From Adiantum capillus-veneris (Eukaryota > Streptophyta > Polypodiopsida > Polypodiales > Pteridaceae), in assembly GCA_014529385.2 (NCBI GenBank), contig CM043948.1, forward strand, positions 78,044,291-78,108,290: a DNA stretch of 64,000 nucleotides, in the 5' to 3' direction. Position 1 is the stretch's first letter, and every line of letters starts with the position of its first letter. The translations under genes were made by a program, and so were the position numbers. The notes below the pieces were generated by a model. The model saw nothing but the letters and a program-made list of their open reading frames with translations. It was not told the origin of the DNA and did no database searches. Positions 11,113 to 20,637 of this stretch are shown piece by piece.

Positions 11113-12240
11113 TCAAAGAAAATATGGTTTGAGCCGACAACCATTTACTCTGGTCTTATGAAGCTTGCCATCAACTTCCATAAGCTGGTAACTCCCATTG
11201 GCATACTTTTTCCTGATGATGAAAGGGACCTCCCATCGGAGTAGGATCTTCTTATCTTTGCGTGTCTCGAAGCGATTGTCGTAGCGGAGCACTAACATGC
11301 CTTTCTTTAATTCTTTGCACCAAAGATACTGGTTGAAACTAAGCCATCTGTGCTCTACCTGTGCTGCATAATATTTGATTGCTTCTTCTATGTCCAACTG
11401 TAGTCTTTCCAAGTCAAGGATGTGATCTCTCAAATGCATGTTGGGCCATTGAAGTTGTCTTGCCATCACTCTGAGACTTACTAGTTTCACCTCAATAGGC
11501 AAGATTTCCTCCTTGCCAAATACCAAATGATATGGGGTGAACCCCACAGATGTATGGAATCAGGTTCTATAGGCCCACAAAGCTGGGAGTAGATACTTAT
11601 CCCAATCTCGAGGATGATTGTTAACCTTCTTGGTGATAATTTTACAAACCATTCCATTCACTTTCTCAACTAGGCCATTACATTGAGGGTAATATGGTGA
11701 TGAGTGCCTCCTTGTAATGCCAAGTTTTTGCATTAACTCTCCTACTAAGTCTGCTCTGAAACCTGGCCCTCTATCAGAGATGATTTCTAATGGTGTGCCA
11801 AACCTGCAACATATGTGCTCATAGACAAACTTAGCTACCTCTACAATTGTGATCCTAGTCGTGGTTGTAGCTTCCGTCCATCTAGTCATATTGTCGACTC
11901 CCATGATGATGTAGAACTTCACTGAGTTGGCCCTAGGCAATGGTCCTATGGAATCTATACCCCATTTTTCAAATGTTCCATATGAAAGGATAGGTGTCTG
12001 TGGTTCAGGCATGAGTGACCTGGTGCCGGCCTTTTGACACAACTTACATGTCTTACACCAGTGGTGTACATCACGGTTGAGGCTAGGCCATACAAAACCA
12101 GCCTGCAAGATTTTTCTACTTGTTATATCTAGGGCAAAGTGACCACCACAAACGCCATCATGAGAATTGGCAATTACCCCCATAATTTCATTAGAGAGAG
12201 GGACCTTCCTGAGTATTTTGTCCTTACCCTTACAATACAA
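11113..12240 (-). pseudogene. G1 integrase
   Basis: Two frames, 12240-11560 (226 codons) and 11547-11113 (144 codons), are separated by one stop after ALWAYRT. The first begins with the HHCC zinc-binding segment (CGGHFALDIT to HHWCKTCKLCQ), then the catalytic core: WGIDSIGPLP (first Asp), IISDRGPGF (second Asp), SPYYPQCNGLVEKVNG (Glu). The second holds GFTPYHLVFGKE and the C-terminal DNA-binding part ending NGSYQLMEVDGKLHKTRVNG. It would join the DNA copy to the host chromosome. All three catalytic acids are present, so the central stop is the main visible defect. Confidence 0.92.
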
Positions 12241-12367
12241 ACCGTCATTGATAAGACGATACCTTGTGGCCTTCCGGGTAAGCCATTGCTTCTATCCTTT
12301 TGTTAAATCCAGTAGACATTTCCCTGTTTCCAAAAAATGCATGATGTCAGGTAAGGCGTCACTACCT

Positions 12368-12800
12368 TCAAATAGAGGGCTTTAGCTTTATAGCCCCAAC
12401 CACCACTTCCTGCAGTCTTTTGCTTGCAAGGGCATCAGCTTCATGTTTTTGAGCCCTTGGGATACATTGTAATTGAACTTCTTCAAACTTACCCAACAAG
12501 GTTTTTACACAGCTTAAGTGAGTCCTCAGGCTAGGATTCTTGCATGTCCATACTAGATTTACTTGCCTTACCAAAAGTAGAGCATCCCCAAATACGTTAA
12601 GGCGCTTTACCCCTTGCAAGGAGCACCATTGTAAACCCTTGGTTAGTGTTGCATATGCAGCTTCATTGTTAGAACGTGATTGCAACAAATGGCCAAGCGA
12701 AAATACCTTGATACCTTTGTGATCAAAGACCACTATGCCGCAGAGCTGCTTTGTCGGATGTTCGCTTGTAGGCTCCATCAAAGTAGAGAGAGTGTGCTCT
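12368..12800 (-). pseudogene. G1 second (archaeal-type) RNase H
   Basis: Downstream of the normal polymerase RNase H on the minus strand comes a second RNase H. It starts at about 12800 with AHSLYFDGAYKR (first Asp), continues VVFDHKGIKVFSLG, SRSNNEAAYATLTKGLQ (Glu), NVFGDALLLVRQVN (second Asp), and ends HEADALASK, a typical 'ADALA' close. This RVT_3-type domain between the polymerase and integrase is the known mark of Tat-lineage gypsy elements. A frameshift near 12725-12780 separates the first Asp block from the remainder, so the domain is recognisable but broken. Confidence 0.85.
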
Positions 12801-13350
12801 TTCTACCATCGGTGGCTCTGGAAGTGATTGAATTCCTTCCCCTTTAGATTGCTTCACCTTCTTCTCAAAGTTTTGGTAGGTCATGAGCCCCCCCAATCTT
12901 TCCCTTTTCGTGCTTTCCACCTGTACCGTGTATTCAAATTCTTGCAGACGAACTAGCCATTTAGTAATCGTAGAAGAAACATCCATGTGTTGTATGACAT
13001 AAAGAAACATCTCATCCATGGTTAAAATCACAAATTACCTAGGCAGCAAATATGACCTGAACTTTGTAGTTGCAAATCTAAGTTCTAGGACTAAGTGTTC
13101 CACATGGGTGAAACCTTTCTCTCCTACTGCTGTCATCATTCGATTGGAGAATTAAATTGGCCTCATGAAAGATGTTGTTGTATCCTTCTGGAGTAGCACA
13201 ACCCCCAAGGAGTCATCACCCACACTTGAGGTGACATAGAATTTTTCATCCCACTTAGGTGGTGAGATAGTTGGTAGGGTGGCTAAGACCTCCTTTACCT
13301 TGTTGGCGTGATGTTCACTCTCTTCGTCCCAGGTGAAAGTTGATCTTTGA
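12801..13350 (-). pseudogene. G1 first RNase H (polymerase-attached)
   Basis: On the minus strand the stretch reads in pieces: a segment around 13190-13040 with the remains of 'QVRYFAS' and 'YALEL-LRYYL' type text, then at 13031 MFLYVIQHMDVSSTITKWLVRLQEFEYTV, the end of the RT-connected RNase H ('I--W---LQEFDY'). It would remove the RNA template. The N-terminal half is disrupted, and no full catalytic set is visible. Confidence 0.7.
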
Positions 13351-14224
13351 GTGAGCTATTGTAGTGGTAGAACAAGTTGTGATAGTAGATGTATGAATCT
13401 ACTCAAGTACCTCACCTTTTGTAAAAAAGAGACTAGTTGACGTGTGGTTGTTGGTGAAGGTAGGGTTATGAGTGCGGACACCTTACTTGGATCAGCATTG
13501 ATACCTTTCGCTGAAATTTCATGACCTAACAAAATGACTCTACTTTTTCCAATGTGGCACTTGTCCACATTTAATTTCCCACCTAGGCTTTGCACCTTGA
13601 CAAACCCTCAGTTACCTTTTTTAAGTGTGAAATGCGAGGGCTATATATACAAAAATCATCAATGAAGACTATTATGGATGTTCCAAAGAATGGTTGAAAG
13701 ACATATGTGACATATCTTTGGAATGTGGTAGGTGCATTTGTGAGACCAAATGGCATAACTTTTTATGCAAAAGAACCCCATGGCGTAATGAAAATGGGTT
13801 TTAGCTGATCTTCCAAGGCTATGCGTATTTGAAAATACCTGTAATAACCATCACACACGATGTAGCATTCAAAACCTGCCACTTCATGCAGAATTTCATC
13901 CAAGAAAGGGAGAGGAAAGTGGTCTCTCTTTGTAGCTGTATTTAGTGGTTTGTAGTCAACACAAACCCTTCACTCACCATTCTTCTTAGGTGTCACTACT
14001 ACGGGTGACACCCACTCTGAGTTTTCTACAGGATAGATGAACCCTGCTTCTAGTAGCTTCCTTATGTCGGCCAGGAGTGCCTTTTCTTGTATGAACCCTA
14101 GCCGTTGTAGCTTTTTCACAACTCGTTTTACCCCTTCCTTCAGCTTAATATGGTGTTCCACTACTGTAATACCTGTCATTATTTCATAGTTGTCAACATT
14201 TGCAAAATTTATCTTTCTCCTCAA
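13351..14224 (-). pseudogene. G1 reverse transcriptase
   Basis: Blocks appear in order on the minus strand. At 14224-13970: IKLKEGVKRVVKKLQRLG, LEAGFIYPVENSEWVSPVVV, TPKKNGE. Then VCVDYKPLN, ATKRDHFPLPFLDEILHEVA, VCDGYYRYFQI, LEDQLKPIFITPWGSF, VMPFGLTNAPTTFQRY, and FIDDFCIYS with the catalytic Asp pair at plus 13655-13666. At 13595-13356: KCHIGKSRVILLGHEISAKG, INADPSKVSALITLPSP. This is a full gypsy polymerase in outline. Stops (for example GE*RVC and A*KVMPFG) and at least one frameshift inactivate it. Confidence 0.92.
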
Positions 14225-15014
14225 TTGTTAATTCCATAGAAAACATACCCTTCAACCTACTTTCTCCTAGGCCAGGTGATTTAATTTCCTCTTCGTTGCT
14301 TTTCCCTTCTGGTGACGGGTCGCTAGTGGTGTTTGCCCTTTGTAGATCCTTCATGATGATAACCATCAGATTGATGGAAATATCGCTTTCATCGGTGGAT
14401 GTGGTCTCCTCCTCAAAAGTGGAAGACTCACTAGTGGTTTCATCTGCTGTTGATATCTCTAGGTCCATTTTCTTTTGCTTGCCAGTCTTCATGTCGTAGT
14501 AGATTGTCTCCCCTTTCTTACCACTCATGCGTAGAAGGCCAATGCCCCAGTCCTGCTTTGCCTTCATGGCCATCAACCATGGCCTTCCCAAAATTAATGG
14601 ATATCCCTCCCCCTTAGTAGGCATTACAAAAACATCTACTTATACCTCAGTGTTGAAAGATTTTATCTTCATAGCACTTACCACACCTGCACTTTTTACT
14701 TTTGCGTTGCTTGCCATCTTTGCCTTGCATGGAGAAGGCTTGTCAATATCGAGCCCTAGCCGTAGCATCAAAATTTCACTCATCACACAAATTTGTGCAC
14801 CTCCATCAATGTAGGTGTTTCCAACCCTCTTACCTTTTATGTTGACGTCAACAATTGGAAGGATGTCATCCATGTTGCAACCCAAAATTTCTCTAGCTAA
14901 CTTTGCTTTGGAGCGCCTTGTACTTACCATTTTGGACCATTGTCGCCTTACCTTTGGTGCGAGATGTAGAAGCTGTGGCCACATAATCTTTGGTCCCTGA
15001 TCTGCCACATCCAA
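14193..15014 (-). pseudogene. G1 aspartic protease and linker
   Basis: The frame at 15014-14640 ends with NTYIDGGAQICVMSEILMLR (active-site segment with D-G-G-A in place of the usual D-S/T-G-A) and AKMASNAKVKSAGVVSAM. The frame at 14624-14193 carries PTKGEGYPLILGRPWLMAMK (the ILGRPWL block), QDWGIGLLRM, then an acidic Ser/Thr/Glu-rich linker toward the polymerase. The two are separated by a stop. The same layout and D-G-G-A appear in the G6 element at 62.2-62.5 kb. Confidence 0.88.
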
Positions 15015-15083
15015 TGCTAGATCATAGGGCCTAGAACTTTTACCTAACTGGAAGTTGATGATGCCTAATTTCCATCGTGGCCT

Positions 15084-15750
15084 TCATGGCCTCTTGCTAG
15101 TCTCTCCTTTCATGCTTCTCTCATCATCAGATTGTGTAGCTTTCTCCCTCCTATCTCTTTTTACAATCATGGCTTCAAATGGTTCTACAAAGGTCACCTT
15201 CTGCTTACGCTTATCCCTCTCCTTTACTCGGGGTGGATCCACTACTACGACCTTTCCTTTCTCTTCTAGCCTTATGATGTTTACAGGGCGATCAGGTGGT
15301 GGTGTTGGTGGAAGAGGTTGATTGGGTGCTTGTGGTGGTGCCTGGGGTGGGCGTAGAATTTGTGTTGGTGGGGCTGGTGCTTGGGGTGGGGGTCTTCTCT
15401 CTCTAGGGGGTGAGAGTTGGTGGCTCCTACCTCCTCTATTATAGTAAATTTGTCGTGGTTTGGGATAGTAGTACATACCGTGACCATCGTCTCCGTAGTT
15501 GTAGTAGTGATACTCCCTGTTTTTTCATCGTGCTCTTCCCGCATCTTGATCTCTTTATTGATTCGTTCCTTGTTGTATCAAGTGGACAGACAAATTTTGC
15601 AGTTGGTCAGTAATATGGGCCAACATATCTTGTTGGTCAGTTCTTACCCCAGGAGCCGGTGGTGGTGGAGGAATGGTGATTGTTGTGGTTGTTGGTCGAC
15701 GCGATATTCCTGCTTCTGTTGATTCGGTTTCTTTGGCTTTCATCCACAGC
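15084..15750 (-). pseudogene. G1 gag C-terminal part with a ruined zinc knuckle
   Basis: Frames at 15743-15555 and 15476-15084 together with a frameshifted piece at 15544-15281 give: TDQQDMLAHITDQLQNLSVH, then HYYNYGDDGHGMYYYP, then a Pro-rich region (PPQAPAPPTQ and similar) and a basic stretch (KERDKRKQKVTFVEP). The phrase Y-Y-N-Y-G-D-D-G-H-G-M-Y-Y-Y has the spacing of a CX2CX4HX4C zinc knuckle with all three Cys replaced by Tyr and the His kept. The related G6 element keeps C-W-N-C-G-E-S-G-H. This part would normally bind the RNA genome. Confidence 0.8.
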
Positions 15751-15769
15751 TTCTTGTCCTTAAAGCGAG

Positions 15770-16220
15770 AAATCTCGACGGCTAACTCGTGTAGCCAGGA
15801 ATCTACCCTTCACCTTCTCCTTGAGAAGCGGCCATAAGCCATGCGTGAACCGGTCCTTTTTGAGGAATGCAACTTCCCCTCTTGCCAGTGACTCAACCCA
15901 CCGTTCTCACAAATCCACAAACTTGGACTCATAGGTGGAATATTCTAAAAGACCCTCCTGCTTCAAGTCTCTGAACTTGTCCCACAGATTCTCTGAAGTG
16001 GTACCTCCCCCAAAGCGCCTCTTAAAAGCAGTTTTTAAGGGTTCCCAATCATCCTTAGTTGCTTGTGGAAGTGTGTTGTACCATGACCTAGCTTCTAACT
16101 TTATGAGATGCTTAAATATTCTAACCTAGGATTCATATACATACTTCAAAGTCATGTAGGAAATCTGTTACCAAATACTCCCCCTTCTTTCCTTTAAATG
16201 TTGGAAGTGCTACACTTGCC
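15770..16220 (-). pseudogene. G1 gag core (retrotrans_gag-like)
   Basis: The minus strand, read through frameshifts, gives KGKKGEYLVTDFLHDFEV, KLEARSWYNTLPQATKDDW, LKTAFKRRFGGGTTSENLWD, EYSTYESKFVDLWERWVESL and LKKDRFTHGLWPLLKEKVKG. That is the capsid-like core of a gypsy gag: 'A--W----P---I-W--LK--F---F' followed by '--S--E---F--L'. No single long frame remains. Confidence 0.8.
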
Positions 16221-16240
16221 ATGATTACTGAGAGAGAGAG

Positions 16241-16782
16241 CTAGAAAGACACATTGCTTAGCTTGCAATCAATTTTTTTCTTCTTCTTATTTTTCTTTAC
16301 AAGGAGGCATGTATACCCTTTTTGCACTACAACATAGATTAAAATCTCAAACAGTACATTGCCTTGTACCAAAGGTAAGACAAATGGCCGATCTGATGCC
16401 AGAACCTCAAAGAAGCTCTCCCCACCCAGTATGGTGTCGATGACGTGCGGGTAGTGAGCCTTCAAGTCCAGTATTACCTTGATTGAGGTTACTTGTATCG
16501 GAATGTGTGATCTGCCTTGACGTAAGTTGTACTGATTCATGTGAATCTTAGAGGTGCTTCGTCACTATCCAAGCTTGTGGGAGCGGGCGGTGTTCTTTCT
16601 TGAAACAAGCTCAATATATCCCTAGTCTCTCTAATGAGAACGTGAGCTTGTGATTCCATTATCTGTGCTGCAGCATTAGGTGCGACTTGGAAACTGACTG
16701 TGATAATTACCTCGATGACTTGAGTTACCCAATTCTCAAAGTAGAATAGTGTTGATTCTCTATTGTGCAGAGCTCCCTCCAT
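16241..16782 (-). pseudogene. G1 gag N-terminal open frames
   Basis: Two adjoining frames: 16782-16537 (81 codons, MEGALHNREST start) and 16540-16241 (99 codons, ending in a Lys run). The second has PHVIDTILGGESFFEVLASD and RPFVLPLVQGNVLFEILIYV, which resembles two tandem frames in the G6 leader at 60548-61000 (…EI-AS-NP-I-PLV-Y--SFDV-IF). I do not know this segment from characterised gags; its repeat in two related elements at the same place suggests a real part of the polyprotein or of a small leader protein. Confidence 0.55.
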
Positions 16783-17074
16783 CTTGTTGTTACGGGTTGG
16801 TTGTAGGTTGCAAACATGGTTTCAACTTTCTCCTTCTTCTTCTTGGCACCCGGCCTATGTATATCCATAGAGTTTGGCGTGTTGGTTGACTCTTCCACTG
16901 CAAATCAATTGCCATTACGCCTGGCACTCGAGCTTCGATGGAGATGTAGAGTTCGTCTAGTTGTGCTTGGAGCTCTTCTTCTTCTCTCGCCCAGTTTAGA
17001 GAACCCTACAAACCATTCATCCATCCACAAAAGTTTAGGGGTTTCAGTCTTGTAAACTAGAGGGTTTCATGAAA

Positions 17075-17095
17075 GGACCCTCGGTGGGGGCGCCA
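17075..17095 (-). promoter_or_regulatory. G1 primer-binding site
   Basis: Six bases inside the 5' LTR end the minus strand reads TGGCGCCCCCACCGAGGGTC. A TGG start a few bases beyond the LTR is the mark of a tRNA 3'-CCA primer site; which tRNA is not clear to me. G6 has a similar TGGTGCCCCCACTCAGGAC at 60477. Confidence 0.7.
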
Positions 17096-17756
17096 TGAAA
17101 ATGATGGCCGGAAATGACATGCCATATGGGGTGGCCTCTACACCACACATAGCCTGAACATCCCCAAGCATAGGTAGGAGTAATCCTATAAGTAGAGAGG
17201 GGGCACCACCTAGCATAGGACGCAGAAAAACATGACCTAGGGTGGCAAAAAGTGAGATGCCCTCTAGGTAACCAACATGAAATGGTGATACAGCAAATGT
17301 CCACATGTAAAAAAATTGCCTAGTCAACAGTCAGGAGTGTGAGACGAGAGAGGTATGTGACAAGGTCGGAATGGAGCATACTGACTGATTGGAGAGGCCG
17401 CACATGATGGAGCACAAGCAAAGTGATATACAAGAGACGAAACATCCCACGAATGTGGGAAAACAAAACTAAGGAGAACACAGAATGGACTCCAAAGATC
17501 AAGACAACATTGCACCCTTACTTACAAATGGTGATCTTTACTGTTACAAACCTGGATCTTGGCACTAGGGATGCATGATGGACTGCGAGCGCCATATGGT
17601 GCATGGCGAAGTTGAAATTATCGGGAAGGTTAGTTGAGGGAAAACATCAAGACGGTTCAGCCACCGAAGGTCGATCACCAACGTTGAGAGTGGCCCAAGG
17701 TAGCATGGTGTCGATGCATTGAATCCTATTATACTCATGTTGCCTTGTGTGTGTGT

Positions 17757-17781
17757 GGGGGGGGGGGGGGGGGGGGGGGGG
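17757..17781. repeat. Poly-G run in G1 5' LTR
   Basis: Twenty-five consecutive G after a short GT run. The partner LTR has only short G runs here (about 9036-9053), so the run expanded after insertion or is an assembly-sensitive length. Confidence 0.9.
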
Positions 17782-18932
17782 TAGTGACTGCCTTATGTGC
17801 ATGGAGGGGTCGTGACTAGCCATGGTGTGGTGGCTAATGGGGAAATGGTGATGTGTTGCCAATGCTAAAATGCCCAAGCTTGCAACCAAACATGATGCCA
17901 TGAGCTCTAGCTTGGGGTGCATTATGTGCTTAGTGGTGCTTAAAATGTAGAGTGCATGGAGCTAGTGTGTTCCTCCTTCACTTGTGCCTTTGCTTTGTGC
18001 TTAGCGGAGGCCTATTTATATAGGCTTGAGGGGTGTTCCTTACCCAATGGTCCTTGCAAATATCCACTGATCGTTGTCGAAGGTCTAGATGCCTCTCTAG
18101 TAAGAGAGATAGAGATAGAGAGAAGGTAGAGATAGAGAGAGAGGAAAGAGTGGGGTGGGGAGAGTTTTTTACAATCCACTAGAAACTAGCTAGGTTATTA
18201 GGGAAGAGTGAAGTTCGGGGAATTTACAAGGGTTTTGTTGATGGTTTGGGTGGTTGGTGTGAGGTTTAAGGCTGCGAGAATTGGTAGTTGTTGCGGGAAG
18301 CCAAGATGCTAGTGTCACTTCCTCTCGATGCCGGCCGAGGTGCACCTTCGGCACCACTTCTTGGTTTTGTGTTGGCGGCGTGCGAGTTGGCCGAATTCTT
18401 TTTTTTTGTTGGTGTTGATTCCTTTGGTTTTTTTAATTATTATCTGGTCTGTGCGTATATGCGTGCGTGTTCTGTGTGTGTATGGGTGAGTTTGTGTAGA
18501 CGTGTATGTATATAAGTGAGTGCGTGAGTGTGTTTATGTGTTGTGCGTGCATGCGTGTGTATGTGTATATGCTCGGGAAGAGGGTGTGGTGTGTGGGAAC
18601 GAGAGAGAGGGGGGGTAATTTTTATAAAACATGTGTATAATATATATATTTTTTATTTTTATTATTTTATGTGCTTACTGTGCGTAGGAAAATAGAGCGA
18701 GAGAATGAGAGTGAGAGAGGGAGGCGCTGGGGAGAGATGGGAGGGGGAGAGTGTGTGTGTGTGTGTGTGTGTGTATTTAGAGAGAGAGAGAGAGAGTACT
18801 CTCGGTGATGTTGCACCTGCACAGGCCTGCGAGAGAGAGAGAGAGAGAGGGATGGAGAGCAAGCTTTCGGGCTGCTTCTAGCCGACACAGAGAGCGAGGG
18901 AGGGAGTGTGAGAGAGTTAGTGTGTGGCTGTG

Positions 18933-18935
<3 letters not shown>

Positions 18936-19005
<70 letters not shown>
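18936..19005. repeat. (GA)n microsatellite in G1 5' LTR
   Basis: About 70 bp of perfect GA repeat, much longer than the equivalent in the partner LTR. Confidence 0.95.
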
Positions 19006-19009
<4 letters not shown>

Positions 19010-19218
19010 GTGAGAGTGTGAGAGAGTTGGTGTGTGGGTGTGGATAAGAGAGAGAGAGAGAGAAAGTGTGTGCACAGCCTGTGGGCTTGACACAGAGAGA
19101 GTGTGAGAGATAAAACGAGAGAGAGAGGGGGCTCGGATCCGCTCCTGGGTGGATGAGTAAGGGGGGGGAGTTATTGAGGGTCAACGGGGTCGGGTAAGGG
19201 AAGGGGATTATGTGTGAG

Positions 19219-19226
<8 letters not shown>

Positions 19227-19292
<66 letters not shown>
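19227..19292. repeat. (GA)n microsatellite in G1 5' LTR
   Basis: About 65 bp of nearly perfect GA repeat; the partner LTR has only a short equivalent near 10461-10472. Confidence 0.95.
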
Positions 19293-19299
<7 letters not shown>

Positions 19300-19837
19300 G
19301 TAGAGAGAGAGAGTTAGAGAGTGAAAGAGAGTATGAGAGTGAGAGAGAGTATGAAAGAAAGAGAGAGCGTACAGGCTACGTGGCCCGCTGGTAGTAGGAA
19401 GACATGAGGGAGAGAGGGAGGGGTGAGGTATGGTGGCCCGCCAGTGGAGTATGGACGAGAGAGGAAATAATTAAAAAATGTGAAGGGTGTGTGTGTACAA
19501 ATAATGCAAGAGAGAGACTGACTCTGGTTCATGCATGGCGGCCTGCCAATGGAAAAGAACAATGTATTCTTGTTTTATTGGCTAGATGGTAGAGAATCAG
19601 CGTAAGAGATAGAGAGATGGTGGCTTAAAAGGCAAAATGCGATAGCCTATTGCACGCACGCGAGCATGGAAGGGGGGATTGGTGGTGGAAGTAAAAAGAG
19701 ACAAAAATTTTTGTTTTCAATTTATTTGTGTTTGCTCATGCTCTTGAATGTGTCTTTTTCTTGTGGTTTGGGTTTTGAAAACTGAGAATTTTAACTCTTA
19801 GGCCGGGCTAGAGGGCCGTGCTGCTAACTCGGTATCA

Positions 19838-19841
19838 ACAC
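19838..19841. repeat. Target-site duplication of G1, right copy (ACAC)
   Basis: Matches 8347-8350. The sequence that follows (TAGGACCCATAACACCTAG) is the continuation of the S element, as the inverted second copy shows at 33920-33955. Confidence 0.85.
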
Positions 19842-20421
19842 TAGGACCCATAACACCTAGTTTGCATGCATTTAGCAAAATAAAGATTCAAACTTGTATA
19901 TCCATGATCATCTTTTCCAAAACTTATGGCGAATGTGATGCTCCTAGCACATATTAAAAAGGAATGTAAAGAGTTCTAAAAAGAAACTAAATACTTGCAG
20001 CTGCAATCATTTGCAAGCCTAGCAAAAACGTTTGAACCATAATAGAAGGTTAAACAGTAATCACTTCTAGGTATAAACAATGAAACCTTTTCATTAACAA
20101 CTCATAGACTTGCTATATGCATAAACAACCATATGTAATGTTGTTTAGCTACCCTTGTGCCTTAACAAGTCATTCTAAGTATCCGACAATTTTTGGCCAC
20201 TGAAATTGTTCTTGATACGTCATGCTGAATATGGTCTAGAAAACACATTTGACCAACATCTAGGGACTTTGGGGTGACACATAATTGAAATAGTGGGAGC
20301 CAGTAGTCCCAGATGCTCATATTCTCCACATGTGGAATATGTCTCATGTAAGGGTGTCAAAAAAAAGATCATCCTTCAAGTACGAGATGTACTTGTGCAT
20401 GGAGGTAACTAAGATCATCCT

Positions 20422-20637
20422 TCAATTACAAGATGTACTTGTGCGTGGAGGTTTATGCAAACATTCTACAATGGGAGTGAGAGGGACCCTCATTAGCCTT
20501 GCTCCACACTGGGTAAACCGAACTCCTTGAGTTCCTAGACCGTGTTGTTTCCCATGTGACAACATGTGCCAAATAAACCGTACAAGTGGGTCTATAACTG
20601 CATAATGCAGAAACTTATTTTGGACACTACCGCCCAA
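20422..20637 (-). CDS. Small open frame shared by both S copies (unknown)
   Basis: This 71-codon frame contains VQNKFLHYAVIDPLVRFIWH and GVRFTQCGARLMRVPLTPIV. The second S copy (33173-33433, plus) keeps the same frame without a stop, with VQNKFLHYAVIGPLVGFIWH and GVRFIQCGARLMRVPLTLIV. No family recognised. Many of the differences between the copies change amino acids, so selection is doubtful and the shared frame may be chance. Confidence 0.25.
   Translation of the reverse strand: MGGSVQNKFLHYAVIDPLVRFIWHMLSHGKQHGLGTQGVRFTQCGARLMRVPLTPIVECLHKPPRTSTSCN

Larger units (their letters stand above)
8351..19837 (-). mobile_element. G1: complete but degenerate Tat-like Ty3/gypsy retrotransposon
   Basis: Long direct repeats at 8351-10988 and 17102-19837, both starting TGATGGCCGG and ending TATCA, bound a minus-strand gag-pol region of 6.1 kb. 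On the minus strand the order is LTR, primer-binding site, gag, protease, reverse transcriptase, RNase H, a second RNase H, integrase, polypurine tract, LTR. Integrase after reverse transcriptase marks Ty3/gypsy, and a second RNase H before integrase is known from the plant Tat lineage. Stops and frameshifts are found in most domains. ACAC duplications and an empty site elsewhere in the window prove insertion into the S element. Confidence 0.93.
17102..19837 (-). repeat. G1 5' LTR (2736 bp)
   Basis: Partner of 8351-10988. It shares the ends (TGATGGCCGG and GGTATCA), the TATA-like box (plus 18013-18022) and the GA/GT-rich region (about 18680-19420). Differences from the partner include a 25-bp poly-G run (17757-17781), longer GA runs, and scattered substitutions and indels, so the insertion is not recent. 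Confidence 0.93.

Noticed and set aside
18662-19184. Minus-strand frames up to 135 codons
   Set aside because: Same reason: microsatellite translation in the partner LTR.
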